Source: Burkholderiales bacterium
GTDB taxonomy: Bacteria; Pseudomonadota; Gammaproteobacteria; Burkholderiales; Burkholderiaceae
NCBI GenBank assembly: GCA_947447845.1
Contig: CANFNO010000231.1
Span: 1-5,506 of the forward strand
Reading direction: 5' to 3'
DNA: 5,506 bases
A program made the translations under genes and the position numbers. Shown here in pieces: positions 1-5,506 of this stretch. Positions within the stretch are counted from its first letter, which is position 1. The number at the start of each line of letters is the position of its first letter. Below the pieces are notes generated by a model that was not told the origin of the DNA, made no database searches, and saw only the letters and a program-made list of their open reading frames with translations.

Positions 1-5
1 GACAT
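1..5 (-). CDS. Start of a further operon gene, cut by the window edge
   Basis: Reading leftward, an AAGGAG Shine-Dalgarno (complement of 11-16) sits 5 nt before an ATG at positions 5-3, just after the fbp stop codon. This is the normal layout for the next gene of a translated operon. Only one codon and two bases are visible, so the product cannot be read. From remembered gene order in related Burkholderiales, aminopeptidase N (pepN) is a possible candidate, but that is inference only. Confidence 0.45.
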
Positions 6-29
6 GGGGACTCCTTAAGACAATTTGAA

Positions 30-1124
30 TTAGTCGCGGAACAGGCTGCTCTTGCCGAAGAGCGGGTTGCTCAATTCGACTTCAGCCGGCTCGGAGTGGT
101 AACGCTCGATACGCTCCACCTCATTTTTAGACCCGAACACCAGTGCAATGCGCTGGTGCAAAGCAGTTGGCTTCACACCCAACACGGGCACCCGACCGGT
201 AGACGCCCGTCCACCGGCCTGCTCCATGATGAAGCCGACGGGGTTGGCCTCATAAAGTAGGCGCAAACGGCCGGGCTTGGCAGCATCTTTGGTGTCGCGC
301 GGGTACAGGAATACGCCACCGCGCATCAGAATGCGATGCGCCTCGGCGACCATGCTGGCGATCCAGCGCATATTGAAATCCTTGCCACGCGGTCCGGGTT
401 TTCCGGCCAGACATTCGTCCACATAGCGCTTCACAGGGGCTTCCCAAAAGCGACTGTTGGATGCGTTGATGGCAAATTCCTGCGTATCCACTGGCACCTT
501 GATATCGCGGTGCGTCAGCATGAATTCGCCCAGGGTGGGGTCGAGGGTAAAACCCACCACACCATTGCCCACGCTGAGCACCAGCATGGTGGTGGGGCCA
601 TAAAGCGCGTAGCCCGCAGCCACCTGCTTGCTGCCGGGCTGCAAGAAATCCGCCTCAACCACATCGCGGCCGCTGTCAATCACATCCTGCGGCGCGCGCA
701 GGATACTGAAAATGCTGCCCACGGACACATTGACATCAATATTGCTGGAACCATCCAACGGGTCAAACACCAGCAGGTATTTGCCACGCACATGCTCGGC
801 CGGGATTTGGTAGGGCTCTTCCATTTCCTCTGAGGCCATGCCAGCCAGATTGCCGCCCCATTCATTCAGGCGGGTGAAATACTGGTTGCTCAGCACGTCG
901 AGCTTTTTCTGCGTTTCGCCTTGCACGTTGATGGCGCCACCCGTTTCAGCCTCGTGGTTGCCCAGCACGCCGCCGAGTTCGCCAAATGCCACTGCTCGAG
1001 CAATCGCCTTGCAGGCTAAGGCGGCGTCCAACACCAGTGCGTTGAAGTTGCCGCTGGCACCCGGAAAGCGTCGGCGCTCTTCGATCAAATACTGCGTCAG
1101 CGTAAAGCGCTTGGAAAAAGGCAT
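30..1124 (-). CDS. fbp: Fructose-1,6-bisphosphatase class 1
   Basis: This cytoplasmic, metal-dependent enzyme hydrolyses fructose 1,6-bisphosphate to fructose 6-phosphate plus phosphate, in gluconeogenesis and, where present, the Calvin cycle. The 364-residue protein is somewhat longer than the E. coli enzyme, a usual length for this branch. The class I signature [12 protein letters not shown] is at residues 119-130, supplying metal-binding Asp/Glu residues, with the upstream metal-site ASEE at 97-100. The sugar-phosphate region [11 protein letters not shown] is at 285-295, followed by the conserved EQAGG at 301-305. It starts [13 protein letters not shown], matching the family N-terminus, and GGAGA at about 1130-1134 provides a ribosome binding site 5 nt before the ATG. 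It lies 63 bp downstream of the CbbY-like phosphatase with no terminator between them, so the two are probably co-transcribed. No damage is seen. Confidence 0.97.
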   Translation of the reverse strand: MPFSKRFTLTQYLIEERRRFPGASGNFNALVLDAALACKAIARAVAFGELGGVLGNHEAETGGAINVQGETQKKLDVLSNQYFTRLNEWGGNLAGMASEEMEEPYQIPAEHVRGKYLLVFDPLDGSSNIDVNVSVGSIFSILRAPQDVIDSGRDVVEADFLQPGSKQVAAGYALYGPTTMLVLSVGNGVVGFTLDPTLGEFMLTHRDIKVPVDTQEFAINASNSRFWEAPVKRYVDECLAGKPGPRGKDFNMRWIASMVAEAHRILMRGGVFLYPRDTKDAAKPGRLRLLYEANPVGFIMEQAGGRASTGRVPVLGVKPTALHQRIALVFGSKNEVERIERYHSEPAEVELSNPLFGKSSLFRD

Positions 1125-1187
1125 GGGATTCTCCGGAAGTTAAATTCGAAAGCAAAAAGGCCTTGCATGTTTTTTAGTCTCGTTCGT

Positions 1188-1910
1188 TCAGGCCGTTTCA
1201 ACGGCAGATTGATGCCATGACCGCAGTTGCGCCAACGTCACACCAGCCAAGTTGGGCAAAACACGCAATGCATTCTGGAAATTTTGGTGTCTGGTGTAAT
1301 CGGTCGGTGTAATAACCGTGGCCAGCCCGGCCGCTGTTGCAGAGAGCAAGCCGTTTAAAGAATCTTCAAATACCAGGCAGGCATTAGCTGGCACGTGAAG
1401 GCGCTGTATGGCCTGCAAATACACCTGAGGATGGGGCTTTTTCAGCGGGGCGGTCGCTGCATCTTCCACTACAGCAAACAACTCGCGCCAATTTAGACCG
1501 ATATTCACGTTCAGCAAAGCTGCAATGTTTGCCGGTGTTGTGGTGGTGGCAATGGCCAACAGCAGTCCCTCATCGCGAGCCGCCGCGATCAAATCTAAAA
1601 CTCCAGGGCGAAGTGCCACTGCGCCTTCCAGCATGGCACGCTCATAGATTTGAGTTTTGAGCGCATGCAGCCGATGCACAGATTCCTCCACGCTGTTGCC
1701 ATAAATGGGAATCATGTCCGGCTGCACTTGTTTCCAGTAATGCAGGATGCGCTCCTTACCCCCCGACACTTCAAGCAGCGCCCCATAACTTTCCTTGTCC
1801 CATACCCAACCGCAGCCAGCCACAGCAAAGGCCTGGTTGAAGGCGGCGCGATGCGCTTCCTCGGTGTCGGCCAGTGTGCCATCCACATCAAATACCAGGG
1901 CTTGCAACAT
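1188..1910 (-). CDS. CbbY-like HAD phosphatase (probable xylulose-1,5-bisphosphate phosphatase type)
   Basis: The protein is a 240-residue haloacid dehalogenase-superfamily phosphatase with a small helical cap. Motif I, FDVDGTLADTEE, is at residues 7-18, with nucleophile Asp8 and acid/base Asp10. Motif II is the threonine run ATTTT at 121-125, motif III is the lysine in KKPHP at 157-161, and motif IV is FEDSLNGL at 181-188 with the metal-binding Glu-Asp. The cap carries SGGKERI at 49-55, and the late YTRHQNF is at 205-211. From memory, these match CbbY, which removes xylulose 1,5-bisphosphate, an inhibitory by-product of Rubisco. A phosphoglycolate- or phosphoglucomutase-type role cannot be excluded. 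AAAAGGA at 1919-1925 lies 8 nt before the ATG. It is the first gene of the leftward operon with fbp, which fits a sugar-phosphate role. No Rubisco gene is visible, so use in the Calvin cycle is not shown. Confidence 0.88.
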   Translation of the reverse strand: MLQALVFDVDGTLADTEEAHRAAFNQAFAVAGCGWVWDKESYGALLEVSGGKERILHYWKQVQPDMIPIYGNSVEESVHRLHALKTQIYERAMLEGAVALRPGVLDLIAAARDEGLLLAIATTTTPANIAALLNVNIGLNWRELFAVVEDAATAPLKKPHPQVYLQAIQRLHVPANACLVFEDSLNGLLSATAAGLATVITPTDYTRHQNFQNALRVLPNLAGVTLAQLRSWHQSAVETA

Positions 1911-1969
1911 GTCCGAATTCCTTTTCCGGTCTGGGAAATTGAGATTGCCCCCATGACAACCGCAGATTT

Positions 1970-1998
1970 ACTTTAGCGGCGTTAACTCATAAATTCAA
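1970..1998 (-). promoter_or_regulatory. Putative sigma-70 promoter for the cbbY-like/fbp operon
   Basis: On the minus strand TTGAAT (complement of 1993-1998) is separated by exactly 17 bp from TAAAGT (complement of 1970-1975). Each hexamer matches the -35/-10 consensus at four of six positions. Transcription would begin near 1963, giving a leader of about 50 nt before the phosphatase start. The assignment rests on pattern only. Confidence 0.4.
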
Positions 1999-2010
1999 AT
2001 CACGTTTTCT

Positions 2011-2399
2011 ATGAAACCCATCAGCTCTATCTTATGTGGAATGCAGTTCATGCGCCCATACACCGTGAACCAAATACAGAACTTTTTGGAAGTGGCATGG
2101 CAAAAACCAGTGTCAGAGTCGGCCGATCGCTCTTTTGTGACCCAAGCTGCCGATTCCATGCAAATCCGTCAGGTGAAGCGTGCCTTCGGCCATGCCATGC
2201 GTAGATGTTGTGGTTGCGTCGCTGCGCAAATGGTATGCATGCTGGAAGGCGGCCCAATCCAGTCGAATACGTCAAAGTGCACAAGGAATTTGCCCGAGCT
2301 TTTGTCTCTGTTCCTGGCGATGCAGACTAATTGCATCCAGGCTGGCGCGAAAAGTTTGGCGCGTATCTATGCGACAAAATAAAAAAAGCCGCTAAGTGA
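2011..2399 (+). pseudogene. Decayed coding remnant of unknown function, split over three frames
   Basis: An open frame begins at 2011 or a nearby ATG such as 2050. It has plausible protein-like sequence to about 2200 (for example YTVNQIQNFLEVAWQKP and FVTQAADSMQIRQVKRAFG). Beyond that, protein-like sequence seems to continue in the next frame at about 2201-2257 (VDVVVASLRKWYACWKAAQ). It then moves to the third frame at about 2253-2399 (NPVEYVKVHKEFARAF), interrupted by TAA at 2328-2330 and ending at TGA 2397-2399. This pattern suggests one old gene of about 125 codons with two frameshifts and one nonsense change. No Shine-Dalgarno is obvious, and I do not recognise the family. The uninterrupted 123-codon frame (2011-2382) could be an intact hypothetical protein instead, but its last third looks non-coding. 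Confidence 0.35.
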
Positions 2400-2417
2400 C
2401 AACACTTAGCGGCTTTT
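2384..2417 (-). terminator. Intrinsic terminator after tRNA-Pro (could act both ways)
   Basis: A perfect 15-bp inverted repeat, AAAAGCCGCTAAGTG at 2384-2398 and its complement at 2403-2417, encloses the 4-base loop ACAA. On the minus strand the stem is followed by a run of seven T (complement of 2381-2387), starting 10 nt beyond the tRNA CCA end, so it ends tRNA transcription. On the plus strand there are four T, so it may also stop rightward transcripts. Confidence 0.88.
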
Positions 2418-2427
2418 CAGTACTTTT

Positions 2428-2504
<77 letters not shown>

Positions 2505-2513
2505 ACTCCGTGT

Positions 2514-2519
2514 ATTCTA
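2514..2519 (-). promoter_or_regulatory. Possible -10 box of the tRNA-Pro promoter
   Basis: On the minus strand TAGAAT, five of six matches to TATAAT, lies 9 nt upstream of the mature tRNA 5' end. It would start transcription about 3 nt before the tRNA. No convincing -35 hexamer is seen at 16-18 bp, so this is tentative. Confidence 0.3.
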
Positions 2520-2588
2520 ACCGCTAGCCTCCACGAAGCCGTTTGGGTGCGCACTATTTTTCACAATTTCACTCCACGCACTTCCAGC

Positions 2589-3335
2589 ATGTCGAAACCA
2601 GCCCCACTTCCCTGGCTTGAACCAGGGGAAGAATTTCCAGATATAGCGCATGCCTGGGGTGTCAATAGCGATGCCGCTGGCCTTCTAGCCGCAGGGGGGT
2701 GTCTGGATGTGGACAGTCTGGTGCGCGCCTATTCCCATGGCATCTTTCCCTGGTACAGCCAAGGCCAGCCAATTCTCTGGTGGAGCACCGATCCGCGCAT
2801 GGTGCTGGAAGTCACCCGCTTCAAACTTCACCGTTCTCTAAAGAAGACCATCCAACGTTTTCGCGCCGAAATGCACTGCGAAATTCGCTTTGACACGGCA
2901 TTCAACACTGTCATAGAAAACTGCGCACGAACCAAGCGCAATGGTCAAGGTGGAACATGGATTGTTCCGGAGATGGTTGCCGCCTATCAAGCACTGCATT
3001 TGGCCGGGCATGCGCACAGCGTAGAGACGTGGGTGGACGGCGAACTTGCCGGTGGACTCTATTGCGTCAATATTGGCAAGGCGGTGTTTGGAGAGTCGAT
3101 GTTTGCACACCGCACTGACGCATCAAAGTTGGCGCTGGCGGCATTGGTTTGCTTTTGCCGAGCCCATGGTGTGGCCTTCATTGACTGCCAACAAAACACC
3201 GCCCATCTGTCGTCACTAGGGGCCTGTGAAACGCCTCGCGCACGGTTTGCCTCTCAAATGAAAGCAGCCATTGCGCTTGAGCCACCGCATTGGCACTTTG
3301 ACGCCCTATACTGGCAACACCTAATGGACACCTGA
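2589..3335 (+). CDS. aat: Leucyl/phenylalanyl-tRNA--protein transferase
   Basis: This cytoplasmic enzyme transfers Leu or Phe from aminoacyl-tRNA to the N-terminal Arg or Lys of proteins, making N-degrons recognised by ClpS for ClpAP. The 248-residue protein has the usual family length. Diagnostic blocks are AYSHGIFPWYSQGQP (47-61) continuing to ILWWSTDPR (62-70), TWIVPEMVAAY (123-133), VETWVDGELAGGLY (145-158), FGESMF (167-172) and FIDCQQNTAHLSSLGA (197-212). Asp199 and Gln201 correspond to the residues proposed as catalytic in E. coli Aat. The start MSKPAPLPWLEPG was chosen because it fits the family N-terminus. The frame stays open back to 2427 only because it runs antisense through the tRNA. 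The Shine-Dalgarno is weak. The bpt start codon follows 10 bp after the stop, the usual operon partner, but bpt is cut short. Confidence 0.96.
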   Translation: MSKPAPLPWLEPGEEFPDIAHAWGVNSDAAGLLAAGGCLDVDSLVRAYSHGIFPWYSQGQPILWWSTDPRMVLEVTRFKLHRSLKKTIQRFRAEMHCEIRFDTAFNTVIENCARTKRNGQGGTWIVPEMVAAYQALHLAGHAHSVETWVDGELAGGLYCVNIGKAVFGESMFAHRTDASKLALAALVCFCRAHGVAFIDCQQNTAHLSSLGACETPRARFASQMKAAIALEPPHWHFDALYWQHLMDT

Positions 3336-3345
3336 CGATGCTTCT

Positions 3346-3384
3346 GTGACAGATCTCAAGGACCTTCCTCTTCAAACTCTGTAG
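3346..3384 (+). pseudogene. bpt: 5' fragment of bpt (aspartate/glutamate leucyltransferase), interrupted after 12 codons
   Basis: Starting at GTG 3346 the frame reads M/V-TDLKDLPLQTL and then TAG (3382-3384). From memory, betaproteobacterial Bpt proteins (formerly Ate-like arginyl-tRNA-protein transferases) begin almost identically and continue QFYATAPYPCSYL. Here CAG TTC TAT is replaced by TAG TTT AGA and similarity stops. Bpt transfers Leu to N-terminal Asp or Glu, the second branch of the bacterial N-degron pathway, and commonly follows aat. The rest of the gene should lie beyond the far end of the inserted element, outside the window. As it stands only a 12-residue peptide could be made. 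The identification is recalled similarity supported by gene order, not an alignment. Confidence 0.72.
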
Positions 3385-3388
3385 TTTA
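3374..3388. other. Probable element/host junction (attachment site, attL or attR)
   Basis: Bpt coding similarity ends at 3381-3388. This interval carries a perfect dyad, AAACT (3374-3378) and AGTTT (3383-3387), around CTGT. Serine integrases act on short, partly symmetric sites with a 2-bp crossover core, and the integrase gene usually lies next to one site, as here. The exact crossover dinucleotide cannot be set without the other end or the empty site. Confidence 0.5.
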
Positions 3389-3392
3389 GAAT
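3387..3392 (+). promoter_or_regulatory. Possible -10 box for the recombinase gene
   Basis: TAGAAT matches the -10 consensus at five of six positions and would start transcription near 3399, leaving the Shine-Dalgarno AAGG (3411-3414) in the leader. The matching -35 region would fall in the host bpt fragment (about 3364-3370) and is poor. Recombinase expression may therefore depend on read-through from aat or on another factor. Confidence 0.22.
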
Positions 3393-3411
3393 AAGTTGGA
3401 CATCTAAAATA

Positions 3412-3422
3412 AGGTCTGACCT
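3412..3422. repeat. Small inverted repeat abutting the recombinase start
   Basis: AGGTC-T-GACCT is a perfect 5-bp dyad around one central base. It covers most of the Shine-Dalgarno (AAGG, 3411-3414) and ends immediately before the ATG at 3423. It could be an operator half-site pair for autoregulation. The arms are too close for a strong RNA hairpin, and a dyad this short can occur by chance. Confidence 0.25.
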
Positions 3423-5084
3423 ATGGCGACTGCCTATTCCTACATTCGGTGGAGTTCAGCAAAACAGAGTGATGGTGACTCAGAGCGAAGGCAACTTGAT
3501 GCCGCCGACAAGTACGCTGCTGAACATGGGTTGTCGATCTCACCTATGACGTTCAGGGACTCTGGCGTCTCTGCGTTCAAAGGCAAGAATGCCATAGAAG
3601 GTGAACTTGGTGCATTCATTGCGGCTGTGAATGAGGGAAAGATCGCCAAGGGGTCTTACCTACTAATAGAGAACTTCGACCGACTTTCACGTGCCCCGGT
3701 CAACACTGCACTTCGCCTATTTCAAGACATCATCGAAGGTGGCATCGTCATCGTCACCCTGACTGACGGGCAAATCTACAGCACGGCACGCATCAACGAA
3801 AACTGGACATCTCTGATCATCGCCCTATCGGTGATGGCACGTGCTCATGAGGAGCAGAAACGCAAGGGTGACATGGTGAAAAAGGCATGGGATGCCAAGA
3901 GGGAACTTCAGGTCAATGAAAAAAAAATCGCATCTAAAAATGGTCCTAGCTGGCTCACCCTTTCCCAAGACAGGAAGACTTGGATCGTGGATCAAGAAAA
4001 AGCCGACATAGTTCGTCGGATATTTCACATGGCTGCTGAAGATGGTCATGGGTCAAACAAGATTTCCATCATCCTCAATAAAGAAGGTGTGCCTACCATT
4101 GGCAAGGCCAAGCCAAACAAAGCTGAGGACTGGGCAACGAACATGGTCAGCCAGCTTCTAAAGCAAGAAACTGTATTCGGGCGGTTCAAGCAGTTTGGTG
4201 GTGGTGCAGTTGTTGATGACTACTACCCCGCGATAGTGACCAAAAAATTGTTTGATGCAGTTCAAGCGGGGCGTGCTGGACGGATGCACAAAGGTGGTCA
4301 GAGGCAAGGCACGTCAAACATTTTTTCGGGGCTTTGTGTATGTGCGTATTGTCAGAAAAAGATGAAGTTCGTCCAATCTGGCACAAAAACCAGAATCCCG
4401 TACCTCATGTGCTTGAGCAAGGTCGAAGGAACTGGCTGTACAGCGCCAATGATGCCCTACCTGCCTTCGGTGAAAGGCATCTTCGATAGGTTGATTAACA
4501 GACAACTTCGTGATTTAAGTCCAACACGACTGCAGGTTGAAGCGGCTTCAATCGTCCAAGACATAGAACAGAAGTTGATTTCCAAGCAAGCAGAGCTTGA
4601 GCAGTTGGTCAAGATTGCAATGCTTGCACCCAATGTGGTGATGATTGCCGACAAGTTAGAAGTCGCACAAGAAGAAATGGATGCACTTCAAGCAGCACTC
4701 GTAAAAGCACGGTCTACACCAATCACAAACCAAGAATTAGAAGCTAATGGGGAATTGTTCAAACAGATAACTTCGGACATTTCACCTGAACTTACACTGA
4801 AGGTGCAGGTGGCACTACGGCGACAGGTGTCAAAAGTTGAGCTTGCTGCTCATTGCGAGCGGTACAGCAATTGGGAAAGGGGTGTTCCAATTGATAGAGA
4901 CATTCCACCTGCACAGTATCGTGGTCCTAGTGGAAAATATGAATATTCGGAGAGCCCCACACACGTAGCAATCATTCACTACGCTGGAGGCTCAATCCGA
5001 ACAGTGGACATAACGCCCTTCTACAACGCTTCAATCGAAGCGAATAAGCCGAAAACTCGGGTTAGACGGAAGCTGGCTGGTTAA
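3423..5084 (+). CDS. Large serine recombinase (site-specific integrase/excisionase)
   Basis: The 553-residue protein is a large serine recombinase that cuts and rejoins DNA through a phosphoserine link. The N-terminal resolvase domain (about 4-150) has YIRWS at 7-11, placing the catalytic serine at Ser11 with Arg9 beside it, then GDSERRQ (18-24). FDRLSR is at 85-90, with the active-site arginines Arg87 and Arg90. The Recombinase DNA-binding domain spans about 170-290. A zinc ribbon follows, with likely ligands Cys307, Cys310, Cys330 and Cys339. Residues about 373-430 are rich in heptad-like helix, the coiled coil that controls integration direction. A basic tail (KPKTRVRRK) ends the protein. 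AAGG lies 8 nt before the ATG. The gene starts about 40 bp inside the element, reading inward. All key residues are present, so it is probably active. The specific target and any directionality factor are unknown. Confidence 0.95.
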   Translation: MATAYSYIRWSSAKQSDGDSERRQLDAADKYAAEHGLSISPMTFRDSGVSAFKGKNAIEGELGAFIAAVNEGKIAKGSYLLIENFDRLSRAPVNTALRLFQDIIEGGIVIVTLTDGQIYSTARINENWTSLIIALSVMARAHEEQKRKGDMVKKAWDAKRELQVNEKKIASKNGPSWLTLSQDRKTWIVDQEKADIVRRIFHMAAEDGHGSNKISIILNKEGVPTIGKAKPNKAEDWATNMVSQLLKQETVFGRFKQFGGGAVVDDYYPAIVTKKLFDAVQAGRAGRMHKGGQRQGTSNIFSGLCVCAYCQKKMKFVQSGTKTRIPYLMCLSKVEGTGCTAPMMPYLPSVKGIFDRLINRQLRDLSPTRLQVEAASIVQDIEQKLISKQAELEQLVKIAMLAPNVVMIADKLEVAQEEMDALQAALVKARSTPITNQELEANGELFKQITSDISPELTLKVQVALRRQVSKVELAAHCERYSNWERGVPIDRDIPPAQYRGPSGKYEYSESPTHVAIIHYAGGSIRTVDITPFYNASIEANKPKTRVRRKLAG

Positions 5085-5478
5085 CCTCCTCATTAAAAAT
5101 ATTGACAGCCAACCATTTCATGGCTTCATCAACACCATCTCTATACCACTGGATATTCAGTCCCAGGTAGTGTGTCTCTTCATCTGGAAATCCATTTTCA
5201 TGGACCAGTGCAATGTCTGTATGTTTGGCAAGCATAGTCTTCATTGCTGCTGAAATTGCCCATGCCACCTTTATATTGAATGAACACTCTACTTTCACCC
5301 TGACATAGGACTTATCTTCGTGGGTATGCCCATATATGTGCTTCTTTGTCCAAGGGAACATCGTAGAAGCATCATGGTCTGGTGTACTGAGCAGCTCATA
5401 GAACTCTTTTAAAGCTGAGTCAGCACGTTCATCTGTCAGTGAATAGATATAAACAATATCTTCGGAATCTACACTCAT
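5062..5478 (-). CDS. Hypothetical protein, 138 residues, unknown family
   Basis: I do not recognise this protein. It is soluble, with no signal peptide or membrane segment, and has an acidic N-terminus (MSVDSEDIVYIYSLTDERAD). A central stretch looks like a beta strand followed by a helix (YVRVKVECSFNIKVAWAIS, 58-76). Then come HENGFPDEETHYLGLNIQWY (93-112) and a C-terminal helix around 115-128. It has one cysteine (Cys65) and several tryptophans and histidines, with no metal or nucleotide motif I can name. The start is well supported: AAAGGAG (complement of 5486-5492) lies 7 nt before the ATG, while another ATG at 5483 is too close and runs straight into a stop. Its 3' end overlaps the convergent recombinase by 23 bp. 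It is probably element cargo, possibly the last gene of an operon entering from the right. Confidence 0.75.
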   Translation of the reverse strand: MSVDSEDIVYIYSLTDERADSALKEFYELLSTPDHDASTMFPWTKKHIYGHTHEDKSYVRVKVECSFNIKVAWAISAAMKTMLAKHTDIALVHENGFPDEETHYLGLNIQWYRDGVDEAMKWLAVNIFNEEVNQPASV

Positions 5479-5485
5479 TTCATTT

Positions 5486-5492
5486 CTCCTTT
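5486..5492 (-). promoter_or_regulatory. Strong Shine-Dalgarno of the unknown 138-residue gene
   Basis: Minus-strand AAAGGAG lies 7 nt before the ATG at 5478-5476. It is the main reason for accepting this unrecognised frame as a real gene and for choosing this ATG over the out-of-frame one at 5483-5481. Confidence 0.7.
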
Positions 5493-5506
5493 AAATTTTC
5501 AACAAC

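Larger units (their letters stand above)
3382..5506. mobile_element. Left part of an integrated serine-recombinase element (extends beyond window)
   Basis: Host synteny breaks inside bpt at about 3382. The DNA that follows encodes a large serine recombinase and an unknown gene, with visibly more A/T-rich codons (many AAA, GAA, CAA, ATT) than fbp or aat. The element could be a prophage, an integrative element or a small genomic island. No structural, conjugation or replication genes are visible to tell which, and the second boundary is not in the window. Confidence 0.7.

Noticed and set aside
336..833. 165-codon plus-strand frame inside fbp
   Set aside because: It is a shadow of the clear minus-strand fbp gene, has no ribosome binding site and does not resemble a known protein.
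1151..1175. A-rich and T-rich runs around AAGGCCTT between the phosphatase and fbp genes, considered as a terminator
   Set aside because: The only dyad is an 8-bp palindrome without a loop, so it cannot form a terminator hairpin. The two genes are probably co-transcribed.
2048..2284. 78-codon minus-strand frame in the gene-poor region
   Set aside because: It shows no Shine-Dalgarno and unconvincing composition. The plus strand of the same stretch looks more protein-like.
3396..3410. TTGGAC and TAAAAT considered as the -35/-10 pair of the recombinase promoter
   Set aside because: The hexamers are only 3 bp apart, and a start driven by TAAAAT would remove the Shine-Dalgarno from the transcript.

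Overview
The window looks like a betaproteobacterial chromosome of the Burkholderiales, probably the Comamonadaceae (Rhodoferax/Polaromonas-like). This is inferred from the type of class I fructose-bisphosphatase, the CbbY-like phosphatase beside it, and the aat gene followed by the first codons of bpt. The left ~3.38 kb is ordinary host DNA. From about 3382 to the right edge the sequence looks like an integrated mobile element that continues beyond the window.

Host part, left to right: (1) A leftward operon on the minus strand. A probable promoter near 1970-1998 is followed by a CbbY-type HAD sugar-phosphatase (1188-1910), then fbp (30-1124), then the Shine-Dalgarno and start codon of a further gene cut by the window edge. 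Both complete products act on sugar (bis)phosphates. (2) A stretch of about 500 bp (1911-2427) has no intact gene. Its plus strand carries what looks like one decayed reading frame split over three frames. (3) A minus-strand tRNA-Pro(UGG) with encoded CCA and a strong intrinsic terminator. (4) On the plus strand, aat (leucyl/phenylalanyl-tRNA-protein transferase), followed 10 bp later by only the first 12 codons of bpt (aspartate/glutamate leucyltransferase). Aat and Bpt are the two aminoacyl-transferases that feed the bacterial N-degron pathway and are commonly adjacent.

Element part: bpt homology ends at about 3381-3388, where an in-frame TAG appears. About 40 bp later a 553-residue large serine recombinase begins, reading away from the junction. 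Its 3' end overlaps by 23 bp a convergent minus-strand gene for an unrecognised 138-residue soluble protein with a very good ribosome binding site. The simplest reading is that a serine-recombinase element integrated into codon 13 of bpt, leaving one attachment-site junction next to the integrase. Whether the cut is permanent, or is reversible and acts as a switch on the N-degron pathway, cannot be decided here because the other end lies outside the window.
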